Shown: piece after piece, positions 1 through 8,392 of the stretch
Layout: every line of letters begins with the position of its first letter
Numbering within the stretch: position 1 is the first letter of the stretch
NCBI RefSeq assembly: GCF_001661965.1
Contig: NZ_LYWZ01000030.1
Location: forward strand, 1 to 64,000
Reading direction: 5' to 3'
DNA: 64,000 bases
DNA from: Croceicoccus mobilis
GTDB lineage: Bacteria > Pseudomonadota > Alphaproteobacteria > Sphingomonadales > Sphingomonadaceae
Translations under genes and position numbers: made by a program
The notes under the pieces: model-generated
The model's input: only the letters and a program-made list of their open reading frames with translations
What the model was told of the DNA's origin: nothing
Databases searched by the model: none

Positions 1-27
1 ATGACAGCCTGTCAGAGAGCATTGCCT

Positions 28-1035
28 ATGTCCAAACCCACTCTCAGCCGTTTTCTCATCGATCAGCAGCGCATGCCGGATTCGACCTGTCCGGCCGAAC
101 TGCGCCTCTTGATCGAAACCATTGCCCGCGCCTGCAAGGTGATCAATCACGCCATTTCAAAGGGCGCTTTGGGGGATGTGCTGGGCAGCCTCGACAGCGA
201 AAACGTGCAGGGCGAGGTGCAGAAGAAGCTGGACGTGATCGCCAATGACCTGCTGCTCGACGCGAATGAGTGGGGCGGCCATCTTGCCGGCATGGCGTCT
301 GAAGAGATGGAGGCGATCCACCCGATCCCGAACCGCTATCCCAAGGGCGAATATCTGTTGCTGTTCGATCCCATCGACGGGTCGAGCAATGTCGATGTCG
401 ATCTTTCCGTCGGCACTATTTTCTCGATCCTGCGCGCGCCGGAGCACACGTCTGGCCGCGATGTGGAGGAAGGTGATTTCCTCCAGCCCGGTCACTGCCA
501 GGTGGCGGCGGGCTATGCGATCTATGGCCCGCAGACGCTGATGGTGCTGACCGTGGGCACGGGCGTCTATGAATTCACGCTGGATGCCGAAATCGGTTCG
601 TGGCGTATGACCGACGGGCCATTGAAGATCCCGACCGGCCGCCGCGAATTTGCGATCAACATGGCGCGCCGTCGCCAGTGGTCGCCTGCGATCAGCCAAT
701 ATGTGGAAGAGCGCATCCTTGGCGCAGAGGGGCCTTTGGGCGTCGATTACAACATGCGCTGGACCGCATCCATGGTGGCCGACGTGCATCGCATCCTTAA
801 GCGTGGCGGCGTGTTCCTTTACCCCGAAGATCACCGCAACGGTAAGGCGAAGCTGCGCCTGCTATATGAAGCGAACCCGATGAGCATGCTGATCGAACAG
901 GCTGGCGGCGCGGCGACCGATGGGGCCAACCGCATCCTCGATGCAGAGCCTGTCGGCCTGCACCAGCGTATCGGCGTGGTGCTGGGCGATCCGCAAGAGG
1001 TGGCGATCGTTTCGGGCCAGCTGGCCGACGCCTGA
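28..1035 (+). CDS. fbp: Fructose-1,6-bisphosphatase, class I
   Basis: Hydrolyses fructose-1,6-bisphosphate to fructose-6-phosphate in gluconeogenesis (or the Calvin cycle in autotrophs), in the cytosol. The N-terminal part carries the family signature around [13 protein letters not shown]-like text (here [18 protein letters not shown]), and the metal-binding motif DPIDGSSN is intact, followed by the GTIFSI stretch typical of class I enzymes. The 335-aa length matches the family. An in-frame ATG at position 1 would add nine residues. I prefer the ATG at 28 because an AGAG element lies about 10 bases upstream and because the protein then begins like other family members. The gene could nevertheless extend beyond the window edge. 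It is followed by a GC hairpin and a convergent TetR gene. Confidence 0.93.
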   Translation: MSKPTLSRFLIDQQRMPDSTCPAELRLLIETIARACKVINHAISKGALGDVLGSLDSENVQGEVQKKLDVIANDLLLDANEWGGHLAGMASEEMEAIHPIPNRYPKGEYLLLFDPIDGSSNVDVDLSVGTIFSILRAPEHTSGRDVEEGDFLQPGHCQVAAGYAIYGPQTLMVLTVGTGVYEFTLDAEIGSWRMTDGPLKIPTGRREFAINMARRRQWSPAISQYVEERILGAEGPLGVDYNMRWTASMVADVHRILKRGGVFLYPEDHRNGKAKLRLLYEANPMSMLIEQAGGAATDGANRILDAEPVGLHQRIGVVLGDPQEVAIVSGQLADA

Positions 1036-1043
1036 TTTTACGG

Positions 1044-1069
1044 GGCGGGAGGGCCTTGGCGCTCCCGCC
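1044..1069 (+). terminator. GC-rich hairpin after fbp
   Basis: Inverted repeat GGCGGGAG (1044-1051) and CTCCCGCC (1062-1069) with a 10-base loop, nine bases after the fbp stop and just before the end of the convergent TetR gene. There is no clear T-run, so if it terminates it may be weak or factor-dependent. Confidence 0.45.
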
Positions 1070-1073
1070 TCGA

Positions 1074-1691
1074 TCAGCGCGGCAAAAATCCCGTGGCCAG
1101 GTTTTCGACCATGGCGTCGACTGTCTTGTAAGGGTCGTGCCCCGCATCCGGATCGTACCAGCGCGCGGGCCAGTTAAGGGCGCCTGCCAGCGTGAATGCC
1201 ATCAGGTTCGCGTCGCACGGGGCGATCGATCCGTCGCTCATTCCTTCTTTCAGAAAATCGCACATTGCCGCATGGACCCGGCGTTTGAGCGTGAGCAGGC
1301 TTTCGAGATTTTCCGCTCCCAGCGCTTCATCCGGGGTGCGGATGACGCAGCGCCCGAATTCGCTGAGATTCACCTTGGCATAGCCGACAAGAAAACGGTG
1401 CAATCGCTGCGCCGCATTGCCGCTGGTCGCGCGCGCATCCGATGCAGCTTGAAGCAATTGCTTTAGCCCGATGCGCAGGCACTCGCTCAGCACGTTCTCC
1501 TTATTGCCGAGATAATGGTATATGGTCGGCTTCGAAACGCCGAGCGAAGCGGCGACGTCGTCGAGTGAGGTGGCGTGGTAGCCGCGGGTGTTGAACATGC
1601 GCACCGCAGCCTCCAGCAAAGCCTGCTTCTTGGCTTGCCGGTCCGCCTCGCGCTGCTTGGCGCTGCGGAATGGGGATGGTGATGCACTCAC
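1074..1691 (-). CDS. TetR/AcrR family transcriptional regulator
   Basis: A 205-aa one-component regulator. Residues about 20-65 form the TetR helix-turn-helix (LLEAAVRMFNTRGYHATSLD, then VSKPTIYHYLGNKENVL). The C-terminal part is a helical ligand-binding domain with no recognisable ligand signature. It is transcribed away from the thiolase gene at 1827, with 135 bases between the two starts. The usual expectation for this arrangement is control of the neighbouring acyl-CoA gene and of itself, probably with an acyl-CoA or fatty-acid-type ligand; that is inference from position only. Confidence 0.85.
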   Translation of the reverse strand: MSASPSPFRSAKQREADRQAKKQALLEAAVRMFNTRGYHATSLDDVAASLGVSKPTIYHYLGNKENVLSECLRIGLKQLLQAASDARATSGNAAQRLHRFLVGYAKVNLSEFGRCVIRTPDEALGAENLESLLTLKRRVHAAMCDFLKEGMSDGSIAPCDANLMAFTLAGALNWPARWYDPDAGHDPYKTVDAMVENLATGFLPR

Positions 1692-1826
1692 GCGCCAAAA
1701 TCCTCTCTAGGCATCATCGGGGTGAAGCCCCGTTGCGGTGATACCCGTTGGAATGCTATATACTCACCAGTAAAACAACAAGCCCCCTGTTCAAATGCAG
1801 GCAGTTCATTTCCAGAGGATACTCCC

Positions 1827-3008
1827 ATGGCCGACCCCATCGTCATCGCTTCCTATGCCCGCACGCCGATGGGCGGCCTGCAGGGGGTTTTCGCGAACAC
1901 CAAATCGACCGATCTTGGTGCCGCCGCGGTCAGGGCTGCGGTGGAGCGTGCCGGAATTTCAGGCGACAAGGTCGATCAGATCGTGATGGGCTGCGTCCTT
2001 CCTGCAGGGCTGGGGCAGGCCCCGGCGCGGCAGGCGGCGATCCTTGGCGGGCTGGGCGAACATGTACCCGCCACCACCGTCAACAAGATGTGCGGATCGG
2101 GCATGCAAGCCGCGATCATGGCGCATGACGCGCTGGTCGGCGGCAGCGCCGATGTCATCGTCGCCGGCGGGATGGAGAGCATGACGAGTGCGCCGTATTT
2201 GCTGAAAAAGCATCGCAGCGGGGCGCGGCTGGGCCATGACGTGGTCAAGGATTCGATGTTCCTCGACGGGCTGGAGGATGCCTATGAGGAAGGTACGCTG
2301 ATGGGCGTCTTTGCTGAGCGCGCAGCCCAGAAATACCAGTTCACCCGTGAGGTTCAGGATGAATATGCGATCCGATCGCTGACCCTGGCACGGCAGGCCA
2401 CCGAAAGCGGCGCGTTCGATCGCGAGATTACGCCGGTGGAGGTAAAGGGCCGGAAGGGCAGCGCCACCATCGCCGAGGACGAGCAGCCCGCCAAGGCCAA
2501 TCCCGACAAGATCCCGACCCTTCGCCCGGCCTTTGCCAAGGACGGCACCGTGACCGCGGCCAATAGCTCTTCGATCAGCGATGGCGCGGCGGCGCTGGTA
2601 ATGTGCCGCGCCAGCACCGCCGAAGCATTGGGTATGAAGCCTGTCGCTCGCATCGTGGGTCATTCCGCCTTTGCCCACGCACCGGGCGAATTCACCAGCG
2701 CACCTGTCCACGCGACGCGCAGGCTGATGGAGCGGATTGGCTGGACCATCGACGATGTCGATCTGTTCGAGGTCAACGAGGCATTCGCCGTCGTCGCCCT
2801 GATAGCAGAGCGCGAGCTAGGTATCCCGCGTGAAAAGCTGAACGTGAACGGCGGCGCCTGCGCTTTGGGTCACCCGATCGGTGCATCGGGCGCGCGGATC
2901 ATGGCGACTTTGCTCGGTGCGCTGGAGAACCGCGAGCTCAAGCGCGGCGTAGCGAGTATTTGCATCGGTGGCGGCGAGGCTACCGCCATCGCGCTGGAGA
3001 GAATCTGA
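1827..3008 (+). CDS. Acetyl-CoA C-acyltransferase (thiolase II type)
   Basis: Catalyses reversible thiolytic condensation or cleavage of acyl-CoA (acetoacetyl-CoA from two acetyl-CoA, or the last step of beta-oxidation). The 393-aa protein has the nucleophilic cysteine at residue 89 in NKMCGSGMQ, the GHPIGASGAR histidine motif and the C-terminal CIGGGEATA cysteine motif, so the catalytic set is complete. The start was placed at 1827 because AGAGGA lies 8 bases upstream. Thirty-five upstream in-frame codons are not thiolase-like. It stands alone, divergent from the TetR gene. Whether it acts in PHB synthesis (phaA) or degradation (atoB/fadA) cannot be told here, because no phaB or phaC lies nearby. 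Confidence 0.92.
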   Translation: MADPIVIASYARTPMGGLQGVFANTKSTDLGAAAVRAAVERAGISGDKVDQIVMGCVLPAGLGQAPARQAAILGGLGEHVPATTVNKMCGSGMQAAIMAHDALVGGSADVIVAGGMESMTSAPYLLKKHRSGARLGHDVVKDSMFLDGLEDAYEEGTLMGVFAERAAQKYQFTREVQDEYAIRSLTLARQATESGAFDREITPVEVKGRKGSATIAEDEQPAKANPDKIPTLRPAFAKDGTVTAANSSSISDGAAALVMCRASTAEALGMKPVARIVGHSAFAHAPGEFTSAPVHATRRLMERIGWTIDDVDLFEVNEAFAVVALIAERELGIPREKLNVNGGACALGHPIGASGARIMATLLGALENRELKRGVASICIGGGEATAIALERI

Positions 3009-3022
3009 TCACCCGCTGGTGA

Positions 3023-3370
3023 TCAACTCAGGCGCGCGAAGGTCGCAACGCCAGGCGTAGGCGTGCGGACAGCTGCGGCAGGGGCGGGCGCTTCGGCCTG
3101 CGTTCCCGCCAGCGCGGTCAGCATCTCGGCCAGTTCGCCCAGCGCCTCGCGCGCCAGCGAATAATAGACCATTTTCGCTTCCTTGCGCGTTTCCACCAGC
3201 TCGGCCTTGCGCAGCACGGCCAGCTGCTGGGAAAGCGCCGGCTGGCCAACGCCGCTTGCCGCCTCGATGTCTCCGACATTGCGCTCACCATCCTTGAGTG
3301 CGTGCAGCAGCCGCAGGCGGACGGGATGGGCTATGGCCTTCAACGCCTCGATATTGTCGTTCTCGCTCAC
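3023..3370 (-). CDS. ArsR/SmtB family repressor without cysteines
   Basis: A 115-aa winged-helix repressor. The core about residues 8-80 contains the ArsR pattern AHPVRLRLLHAL, VGDIEAASGVGQPALSQQLA (recognition helix) and the wing ending in VYYSLA. The C-terminal 25 residues are an Ala/Pro-rich tail. It most resembles the BigR/SqrR branch that controls sulfide and persulfide genes, which fits its place opposite the persulfide dioxygenase operon. That branch senses polysulfide through two cysteines, but this protein contains no cysteine at all; the position usually occupied by the first is a histidine (LLHAL). Its start overlaps the stop of the upstream peroxiredoxin gene by four bases (ATGA), so the two are translationally coupled. 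Confidence 0.88.
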   Translation of the reverse strand: MSENDNIEALKAIAHPVRLRLLHALKDGERNVGDIEAASGVGQPALSQQLAVLRKAELVETRKEAKMVYYSLAREALGELAEMLTALAGTQAEAPAPAAAVRTPTPGVATFARLS

Positions 3371-4020
3371 TTGCTGGCTCCCGGGGCTTCCTCAAGGAAC
3401 CAGTCGCTTGCGCTTTTGGCCGCATACACGCTGTCGAGATCGACGCTGGGCTGTTTCAAAAGCTTTTCGCCCGGCTGCCAGTTCGCAGGGGCGAGCAATG
3501 GGCCGCTGTCCACCGCCTGCAGCGCATCGAGAATGCGCAGCATCTCTCCCACCGAACGGCCGATGCTGGCCGGATAGCAGGTCATGGCGCGGATGATGCC
3601 ATCGGGATCTATGAAGAAGGTCGTGCGCACGGTCGCGCTGTCATTGTCGCCGGGCGCGACCATGCCATAGGCGCGGCCGATCACCAGCGTCGGATCCTCG
3701 ACGATCGGAAACCGAACCTCCACGCCGAAACGCTCGCGGATCATGCGTAGCCAGGCGAAATGCGAAAACAGGCTGTCGACCGATAGTGCCATCATCGCGC
3801 AATCGCGTGCTTCGAACTCATGCGCGACCTTGGCCAGTTCGACGAATTCGGTGGTGCAGACGGGCGTGAAATCGGCCGGGTGCGAAAACAGCATTAGCCA
3901 GCGTCCGCGGTAATCGGACAGGTCGACGTCGCCGGTCGTGCTGCGCGCCGTGAAATTGGGTACCGCATCGCCGATGCGCAAGCCCGCGCAGGGCGGGGGA
4001 GGTTGATCGTTCGTGGTCAT
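3367..4020 (-). CDS. Peroxiredoxin, 1-Cys (Prx6-like)
   Basis: A thiol peroxidase of 217 aa that reduces H2O2, organic peroxides or possibly sulfur-centred oxidants in the cytosol. The peroxidatic site PADFTPVC is present near residue 55 (PxxxTxxC), followed by TEFVELA. The extended C-terminal domain with KLLKQPSVDL-type text is typical of the Prx6/1-Cys group. It is the first gene of a two-gene minus-strand operon with the ArsR repressor, and is divergent from the persulfide dioxygenase operon across only 75 bases. This arrangement suggests a role in handling oxidants or persulfides formed during sulfide oxidation. GAGGG lies a suitable distance before the ATG. Confidence 0.9.
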   Translation of the reverse strand: MTTNDQPPPPCAGLRIGDAVPNFTARSTTGDVDLSDYRGRWLMLFSHPADFTPVCTTEFVELAKVAHEFEARDCAMMALSVDSLFSHFAWLRMIRERFGVEVRFPIVEDPTLVIGRAYGMVAPGDNDSATVRTTFFIDPDGIIRAMTCYPASIGRSVGEMLRILDALQAVDSGPLLAPANWQPGEKLLKQPSVDLDSVYAAKSASDWFLEEAPGASK

Positions 4021-4036
4021 GCAGCCCTCATAGCAC

Positions 4037-4064
4037 TTGACAAATTAAAAGCAATACATATACA
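4037..4064 (+). promoter_or_regulatory. Sigma70-type promoter of the sulfide-oxidation operon
   Basis: TTGACA at 4037-4042, a 16-base spacer and TATACA at 4059-4064, inside an unusually AT-rich 75-base gap between the divergent peroxiredoxin and persulfide dioxygenase genes. Short inverted arms AAATT (4042-4046) and AATTT (4066-4070) flank the -10 region and could be part of an operator for the neighbouring ArsR repressor, but they are weak evidence on their own. Confidence 0.6.
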
Positions 4065-4095
4065 CAATTTATGAAAGTGAAATTCGGAGGTTTCA

Positions 4096-5046
4096 ATGGC
4101 TGACACCGACGCCACCATCGCCAATGATGCCGCCCTGGCCGCTGCCTCGGTGCAGGTTGAGCGCGCCAGCGCGAACAAGGAGCTGCGCCCCTCGATTGCA
4201 GGCTTTTTCGACGAAGCGACCTATACGGTCAGCTATGTCGTGCACGATCCCGCGACGAAGGAGGCCGCGATCATCGATTCGGTCCTCGACTATGAGGCCG
4301 CTTCGGGGCGGACTTCAAACGGTTCTGCCGATCGTATAATCGAATATGTGAAAGTGAACGATCTGACCGTCACCTGGCTGATCGAGACGCACGCACATGC
4401 CGATCATATTTCGGCGGCTCCCTATCTGCAGGAAAAGCTGGGCGGTAAGCTGGCCATCGGCAAGGATATCGTCCGCGTGCAGGAAGTGTTCGGCAAACTC
4501 TTTAATGCGGGCACCGATTTCGAGCGTGACGGTTCGCAATTCGACCACCTTTTCACCGATGGCGAAACCTTCAGGATCGGCACGATCGAGGGCATTGCCC
4601 TGCATGTGCCGGGTCATACGCCCGCCGACATGGCTTTCCTGATCGGCGATGCCGCATTCGTCGGCGATACGATCTTCATGCCAGATTTCGGCACCGCGCG
4701 TGCCGATTTCCCCGGCGGCGATGCGCGCCAGCTCTTTCGCTCGATCCGTCGCCTGCTGTCGCTGCCGGCCGCGACGCGCCTGTTCCTGTGCCATGATTAC
4801 AAGGCGCCGGGCCGCGACGACTATGCGTGGGAGACCACCGTCGGCCAGCAGCGCAACGAAAACGTCCATGTGAACGACAAGATCACCGAAGACGAATTCG
4901 TCGAAATGCGCACCAGCCGCGACAGCACTCTGGCCATGCCGAAGCTGATCATGCCCAGCGTTCAGGTCAACATCCGCGGTGGCCGACTGCCCGAACCTGA
5001 AGCCAATGGCGTCAGCTACATCAAGATCCCCGTGAACGCACTTTGA
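4096..5046 (+). CDS. Persulfide dioxygenase-like metallo-beta-lactamase-fold protein
   Basis: Oxidises glutathione persulfide to sulfite and glutathione in the ETHE1/Blh-type pathway. The 316-aa protein shows the metal ligands H99, H101, D103 and H104 (THAHADH), the second histidine block VPGHTPAD, GDTIFMPDFG and a final CHDY histidine. The fold normally holds one mononuclear iron in this branch. SD GGAGG lies at 4086-4090, so the start is secure. It heads an operon in which nearly all downstream genes overlap or abut, including the YeeE channels, DUF442 protein, SQR and TauE. DUF442 and this fold are fused in some relatives (Blh), while here they are separate genes of one operon, which supports the assignment. 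Confidence 0.9.
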   Translation: MADTDATIANDAALAAASVQVERASANKELRPSIAGFFDEATYTVSYVVHDPATKEAAIIDSVLDYEAASGRTSNGSADRIIEYVKVNDLTVTWLIETHAHADHISAAPYLQEKLGGKLAIGKDIVRVQEVFGKLFNAGTDFERDGSQFDHLFTDGETFRIGTIEGIALHVPGHTPADMAFLIGDAAFVGDTIFMPDFGTARADFPGGDARQLFRSIRRLLSLPAATRLFLCHDYKAPGRDDYAWETTVGQQRNENVHVNDKITEDEFVEMRTSRDSTLAMPKLIMPSVQVNIRGGRLPEPEANGVSYIKIPVNAL

Positions 5047-5057
5047 GTATCGGATTC

Positions 5058-5519
5058 ATGACTCCCATCGCACTTTCCCTGCCTGGCTTCCCCGACGCCG
5101 CCCCCGGCGCCGGTCTGGCTGGCGGTATCCTGATCGGCCTTGCCGCGGCGCTTATGCTGCTCGGTCTGGGCCGTATCGCGGGCATTTCGGGCATCACCGC
5201 CCGCGTCGTCGGCCTTGGCGGCGGGATCGACCGGGCGGCGGCCGTCGCCTTTCTGGTTGGCCTGCCTGTCGGCGCGGCAATCATTGCCATGGCGCAGGGC
5301 GGCCTGCCGGCCAATTTCGCCGGGCCCATTCCGCTGATCATCGCTGGTCTTCTGGTCGGCATCGGTACGCGGCTGGGTTCGGGCTGCACCAGCGGGCACG
5401 GCGTGTGCGGCGTTTCGCGCCTGTCGACGCGTTCGCTGGTCGCGACCGGCACGTTCATGGTCGCCGGTATCGCCACGGTCGCCATCATGAATGCCCTTGG
5501 GCTGGAGGTGCTGTCATGA
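5058..5519 (+). CDS. YeeE/YedE family sulfur-compound transporter, half 1
   Basis: A small inner-membrane protein (153 aa) of the YeeE/YedE (sulf_transp) family, whose members import thiosulfate or related sulfane-sulfur compounds. It has about four hydrophobic segments (around AGGILIGLAAALMLLGLG, AAAVAFLVGLPVG, IPLIIAGLLVGIG and a final one) and the family signature GSGCTSGHGVCG with two cysteines, proposed to relay the sulfur compound. An in-frame TTG at 5043 overlaps the previous stop (TTGA) and is an alternative start; ATG at 5058 was preferred. The end overlaps the start of half 2 by four bases. Confidence 0.85.
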   Translation: MTPIALSLPGFPDAAPGAGLAGGILIGLAAALMLLGLGRIAGISGITARVVGLGGGIDRAAAVAFLVGLPVGAAIIAMAQGGLPANFAGPIPLIIAGLLVGIGTRLGSGCTSGHGVCGVSRLSTRSLVATGTFMVAGIATVAIMNALGLEVLS

Positions 5520-5938
5520 CCATGCGCAAGGTAGCGACCTCGCTGGTCGCAGGCACATTGTTCGGTTCCGGTCTCGCGCTGGGGGGAATGACCAATCCGG
5601 CCCGCGTGCGCGGCTTTCTCGACCTGTTTGGTGACTGGGACCCGACCCTTGCTTTCGTGATGGGCGGGGCGGTGCTGGTGATGGCCATTGCGTGGCGTTT
5701 CCAGCCAAGGATGATCGCGCCCTTGTTCGAGGACAAGTTCTACATCCCCACCCGCAAGGACCTGACGACGCCTCTGGTGTTCGGATCGGCGCTGTTCGGC
5801 ATCGGCTGGGGCGTTGCGGGACTGTGTCCGGGTCCGGGTATCGCGGCGCTGGTGATTGAGCCGGTGTCGGCGCTGATTTTCGTCGCTTCGATGATCGCGG
5901 GGATGGGGCTGGTCCACCTGCTTAAAGGAGAAGGCTGA
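5516..5938 (+). CDS. YeeE/YedE family sulfur-compound transporter, half 2
   Basis: The second half-size YeeE/YedE protein (140 aa), starting in an ATGA overlap with half 1. It has hydrophobic segments near the start (VATSLVAGTLFGSGLALGG), middle and end, and the matching cysteine motif GVAGLCPGPGIAAL. Paired short proteins like these are expected to assemble into the equivalent of a single full-length transporter. I chose the start at 5516 because the longer upstream reading frame lies entirely inside the coding sequence of half 1 in another frame. The stop overlaps the next start (TGATG). Confidence 0.87.
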   Translation: MTMRKVATSLVAGTLFGSGLALGGMTNPARVRGFLDLFGDWDPTLAFVMGGAVLVMAIAWRFQPRMIAPLFEDKFYIPTRKDLTTPLVFGSALFGIGWGVAGLCPGPGIAALVIEPVSALIFVASMIAGMGLVHLLKGEG

Positions 5939-6351
5939 TGGAAATCCGCCGCGTCGATGCACATTTCGCGGTCGCCCCGCAATTGCAGGCGGGCGACATG
6001 ACGCGGCTTGCCGATGAGGGTTTCACCACCATCATCTGCAACCGCCCGGATGGCGAGGAACCGGGGCAGCCGCCCGTCGCCGACATCGCGGAGGCGGCAA
6101 CCGCGGCAGGCCTCGCCTTTTATTTCATCCCGGTCAGCGGGGGTGAGTTTCCCGATAATGCGGTGAGCGCATTTCGCGAAGTCCGCCAAAAGGCGAGCGG
6201 GCCCGTGCTGGCGTTCTGCCGCACCGGCACGCGTTCGATCACGCTCGAAACGCTGGCAAATCCCGATGATCGCAGCGTCGAAGACAGGCTGAGCCGCGCC
6301 GCTGGTGCCGGATATGATCTGCAGGGGCTGGCCGAAAGCCTGGCCGGGTAA
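5938..6351 (+). CDS. DUF442 / TIGR01244 phosphatase-fold sulfur protein
   Basis: A 137-aa protein with a dual-specificity-phosphatase-like fold. The P-loop CRTGTRS starts at Cys94 (CX5R), preceded by a short beta strand (PVLAF). Members are usually encoded with or fused to persulfide dioxygenases (the N-terminal part of Blh), and a sulfurtransferase or persulfide-handling role has been proposed rather than protein phosphatase activity. It is translationally coupled to YeeE half 2 (TGATG) and is followed after 29 bases by SQR. The exact reaction is not established by sequence. Confidence 0.85.
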   Translation: MEIRRVDAHFAVAPQLQAGDMTRLADEGFTTIICNRPDGEEPGQPPVADIAEAATAAGLAFYFIPVSGGEFPDNAVSAFREVRQKASGPVLAFCRTGTRSITLETLANPDDRSVEDRLSRAAGAGYDLQGLAESLAG

Positions 6352-6380
6352 AAGCCCGAGAACGAGAACGGAGAGACACT

Positions 6381-7616
6381 ATGGCCAAAGCGCATGACAT
6401 CGTCATCATCGGCGGCGGTTCCGCCGGCATCGCCACGGCATCATCGATGCTGAAGCGCAGGCCGTCGCTCGACATCGCCATCGTCGAACCTTCGGGCGTG
6501 CATTATTATCAGCCGGGCTGGACCATGGTCGGCGGCGGCGTGTTCGATGCGCCCGTGACCTGCCGCTCGATGGAAAGCGTCATGCCTTCCACCGTGACAT
6601 GGGTGAAGGACGCGTGTGAGAGTTTCCAACCGGAGCAGAAGCAGGTCACGCTGCGCGATGGATCGACGCTTTCATACAAGATCCTGATCGTCGCCCCCGG
6701 CATCCGCCTTGCGTGGGAAAAGATCGACGGCCTGGCCGATGCGCTGGGCACCAATGGCGTTACCTCGAACTATCGCTACGATCTCGCGCCCTATACCTGG
6801 CAGACGGTACAGGCGTTAAAGGAAGGCGTGGCGCTGTTCACCCAGCCGCCGATGCCGATCAAATGCGCAGGCGCGCCGCAAAAGGCGATGTACCTGTCGT
6901 GCGACGAATGGCTGGGTTCGGGTGCGCTGAAGAACATCGATGTCCAGTTCCACAATGCGGGCGGCGTATTGTTCGGCGTCGATGCCTATATCCCGGCGCT
7001 GATGGAATATATCGAACGTTACGGCATCGACCTCAATCTCGGCTCAACGCTGGTAGCCGTGGATGGTCCGGCACAAAAAGCAACCTTCAAGACGGCCGAG
7101 GGCGAGGTCACGCGCGATTTCGACATGCTGCACGCGGTGCCGCCGCAGGTCGCCCCCGATTTCGTGGCGAACAGCCCGCTGGCGGGTGAAACCGGCTTTG
7201 TCGATGTCGACCAGTTCACCATGCAGCATGTGCGTTTTCCCGATATTTTCAGCCTTGGCGATGCGGGCGGCATGCCCAATGCAAAGACCGCCGCTGCCGC
7301 GCGCAAGCAGGCGCCGATCGTTGCGGTCAACGCGCTTGCGGTGCTGGATGGGAAGGAGCCGGTGTCGGACTACGACGGCTATGGCTCATGCCCGCTGACG
7401 GTTGAGCGCGGCAAGATCGTGCTGGCCGAATTCGGCTATGGCGGCAAGCTGCTGCCCAGCTTCCCGAAATGGGTGATCGACGGAACGCGGCCGCGTAAGC
7501 TTTCGTGGCTTTTGAAGAGCGAGGCGCTGCCGTGGATCTATTGGAACGGCATGCTCAAGGGGCATGAGTGGCTGGTGAAGCCGCAGATGAACCACGGGGT
7601 CAAGGACGCGGCCTGA
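6381..7616 (+). CDS. Sulfide:quinone oxidoreductase-like flavoprotein
   Basis: A 411-aa FAD enzyme of the type II SQR/SQRDL kind, which oxidises sulfide to a persulfide and passes electrons to the quinone pool at the membrane. The N-terminal dinucleotide-binding motif is VIIGGGSAGIATA. The two catalytic cysteines expected for the type are seen at Cys162 (PIKCAGAPQKAM) and Cys337 (GYGSCPLTV). FSLGDAGGMPN is the second FAD motif. The C-terminal segment around LPWIYWNGMLKG is amphipathic and may be the membrane anchor. GGAGAG precedes the start. The product persulfide would be the substrate of the first gene of the operon. Confidence 0.9.
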   Translation: MAKAHDIVIIGGGSAGIATASSMLKRRPSLDIAIVEPSGVHYYQPGWTMVGGGVFDAPVTCRSMESVMPSTVTWVKDACESFQPEQKQVTLRDGSTLSYKILIVAPGIRLAWEKIDGLADALGTNGVTSNYRYDLAPYTWQTVQALKEGVALFTQPPMPIKCAGAPQKAMYLSCDEWLGSGALKNIDVQFHNAGGVLFGVDAYIPALMEYIERYGIDLNLGSTLVAVDGPAQKATFKTAEGEVTRDFDMLHAVPPQVAPDFVANSPLAGETGFVDVDQFTMQHVRFPDIFSLGDAGGMPNAKTAAAARKQAPIVAVNALAVLDGKEPVSDYDGYGSCPLTVERGKIVLAEFGYGGKLLPSFPKWVIDGTRPRKLSWLLKSEALPWIYWNGMLKGHEWLVKPQMNHGVKDAA

Positions 7617-8392
7617 TGCTCGATCCGCTTCACATGGCGCTGGGCGCGGCTTCTGGCGGGCTGGTCGGCTTTTCGCTGGGGCTCGTTGGCGGCGGGGGGT
7701 CGATCCTTGCCGTGCCGCTGATGGTTTATCTGGTGGGCGTGAAAAGCCCGCATGTCGCGATCGGCACAAGCGCGCTGGCCGTGGCCGCAAATGCTGCAAC
7801 CGGATTGCTGCAGCATGCGCGCGATCACAACGTGCGCTGGCGCTGCGGTTTGATGTATGCGGCAGCCGGCATCATCGGCGCGTTCGGCGGTTCGACACTG
7901 GGCAAGAATTTTGACGGGCAGAAGCTGCTTTTCCTGTTCGCCTTGCTCATGCTGGTGGTCGGCGCGCTGATGCTGCGCGGGCGCGGCAACATGGGCACGC
8001 CCGGCGCACGCTGCAATCGCCGAAACGCGCCAAAGGTGCTGGGCTATGGGCTTGGCACTGGCGTGTTTAGCGGGTTCTTCGGTATCGGCGGCGGCTTCCT
8101 GATCGTGCCGGGTCTGATCGCATCGACCGACATGGTGATGATCAACGCGGTGGGGACCAGCCTTGTCGCGGTCACGGCGTTCGGTCTGACCACGGCAGCG
8201 AACTATGCGTTTTCCGGTCTTGTCGACTGGGTGCTGGCCGCGACCTTCATCGCAGGCGGCGTCGTCGGCGGGTTCGGTGGCACCCTGCTGGCGAAAAAGC
8301 TTTCGGGGGGCGGACAATTGAAGGCAGTGTTCGCGGTGCTGATCTTCGTCGTCGCGATCTACATGCTCTGGAAAAGCTGGAACGCGATGTGA
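7616..8392 (+). CDS. TauE/SafE family sulfite/sulfonate exporter
   Basis: A 258-aa polytopic inner-membrane protein with a repeated GxxxGGGG pattern (FSLGLVGGGGSILAVPL and, in the second half, FSGFFGIGGGFLIVPG) typical of the two-fold TauE/SafE repeat, and about eight hydrophobic segments. The start overlaps the SQR stop (TGATG). At the end of a sulfide-oxidation operon the natural role is export of sulfite or another product anion. The substrate itself is inferred from context. Confidence 0.87.
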   Translation: MLDPLHMALGAASGGLVGFSLGLVGGGGSILAVPLMVYLVGVKSPHVAIGTSALAVAANAATGLLQHARDHNVRWRCGLMYAAAGIIGAFGGSTLGKNFDGQKLLFLFALLMLVVGALMLRGRGNMGTPGARCNRRNAPKVLGYGLGTGVFSGFFGIGGGFLIVPGLIASTDMVMINAVGTSLVAVTAFGLTTAANYAFSGLVDWVLAATFIAGGVVGGFGGTLLAKKLSGGGQLKAVFAVLIFVVAIYMLWKSWNAM

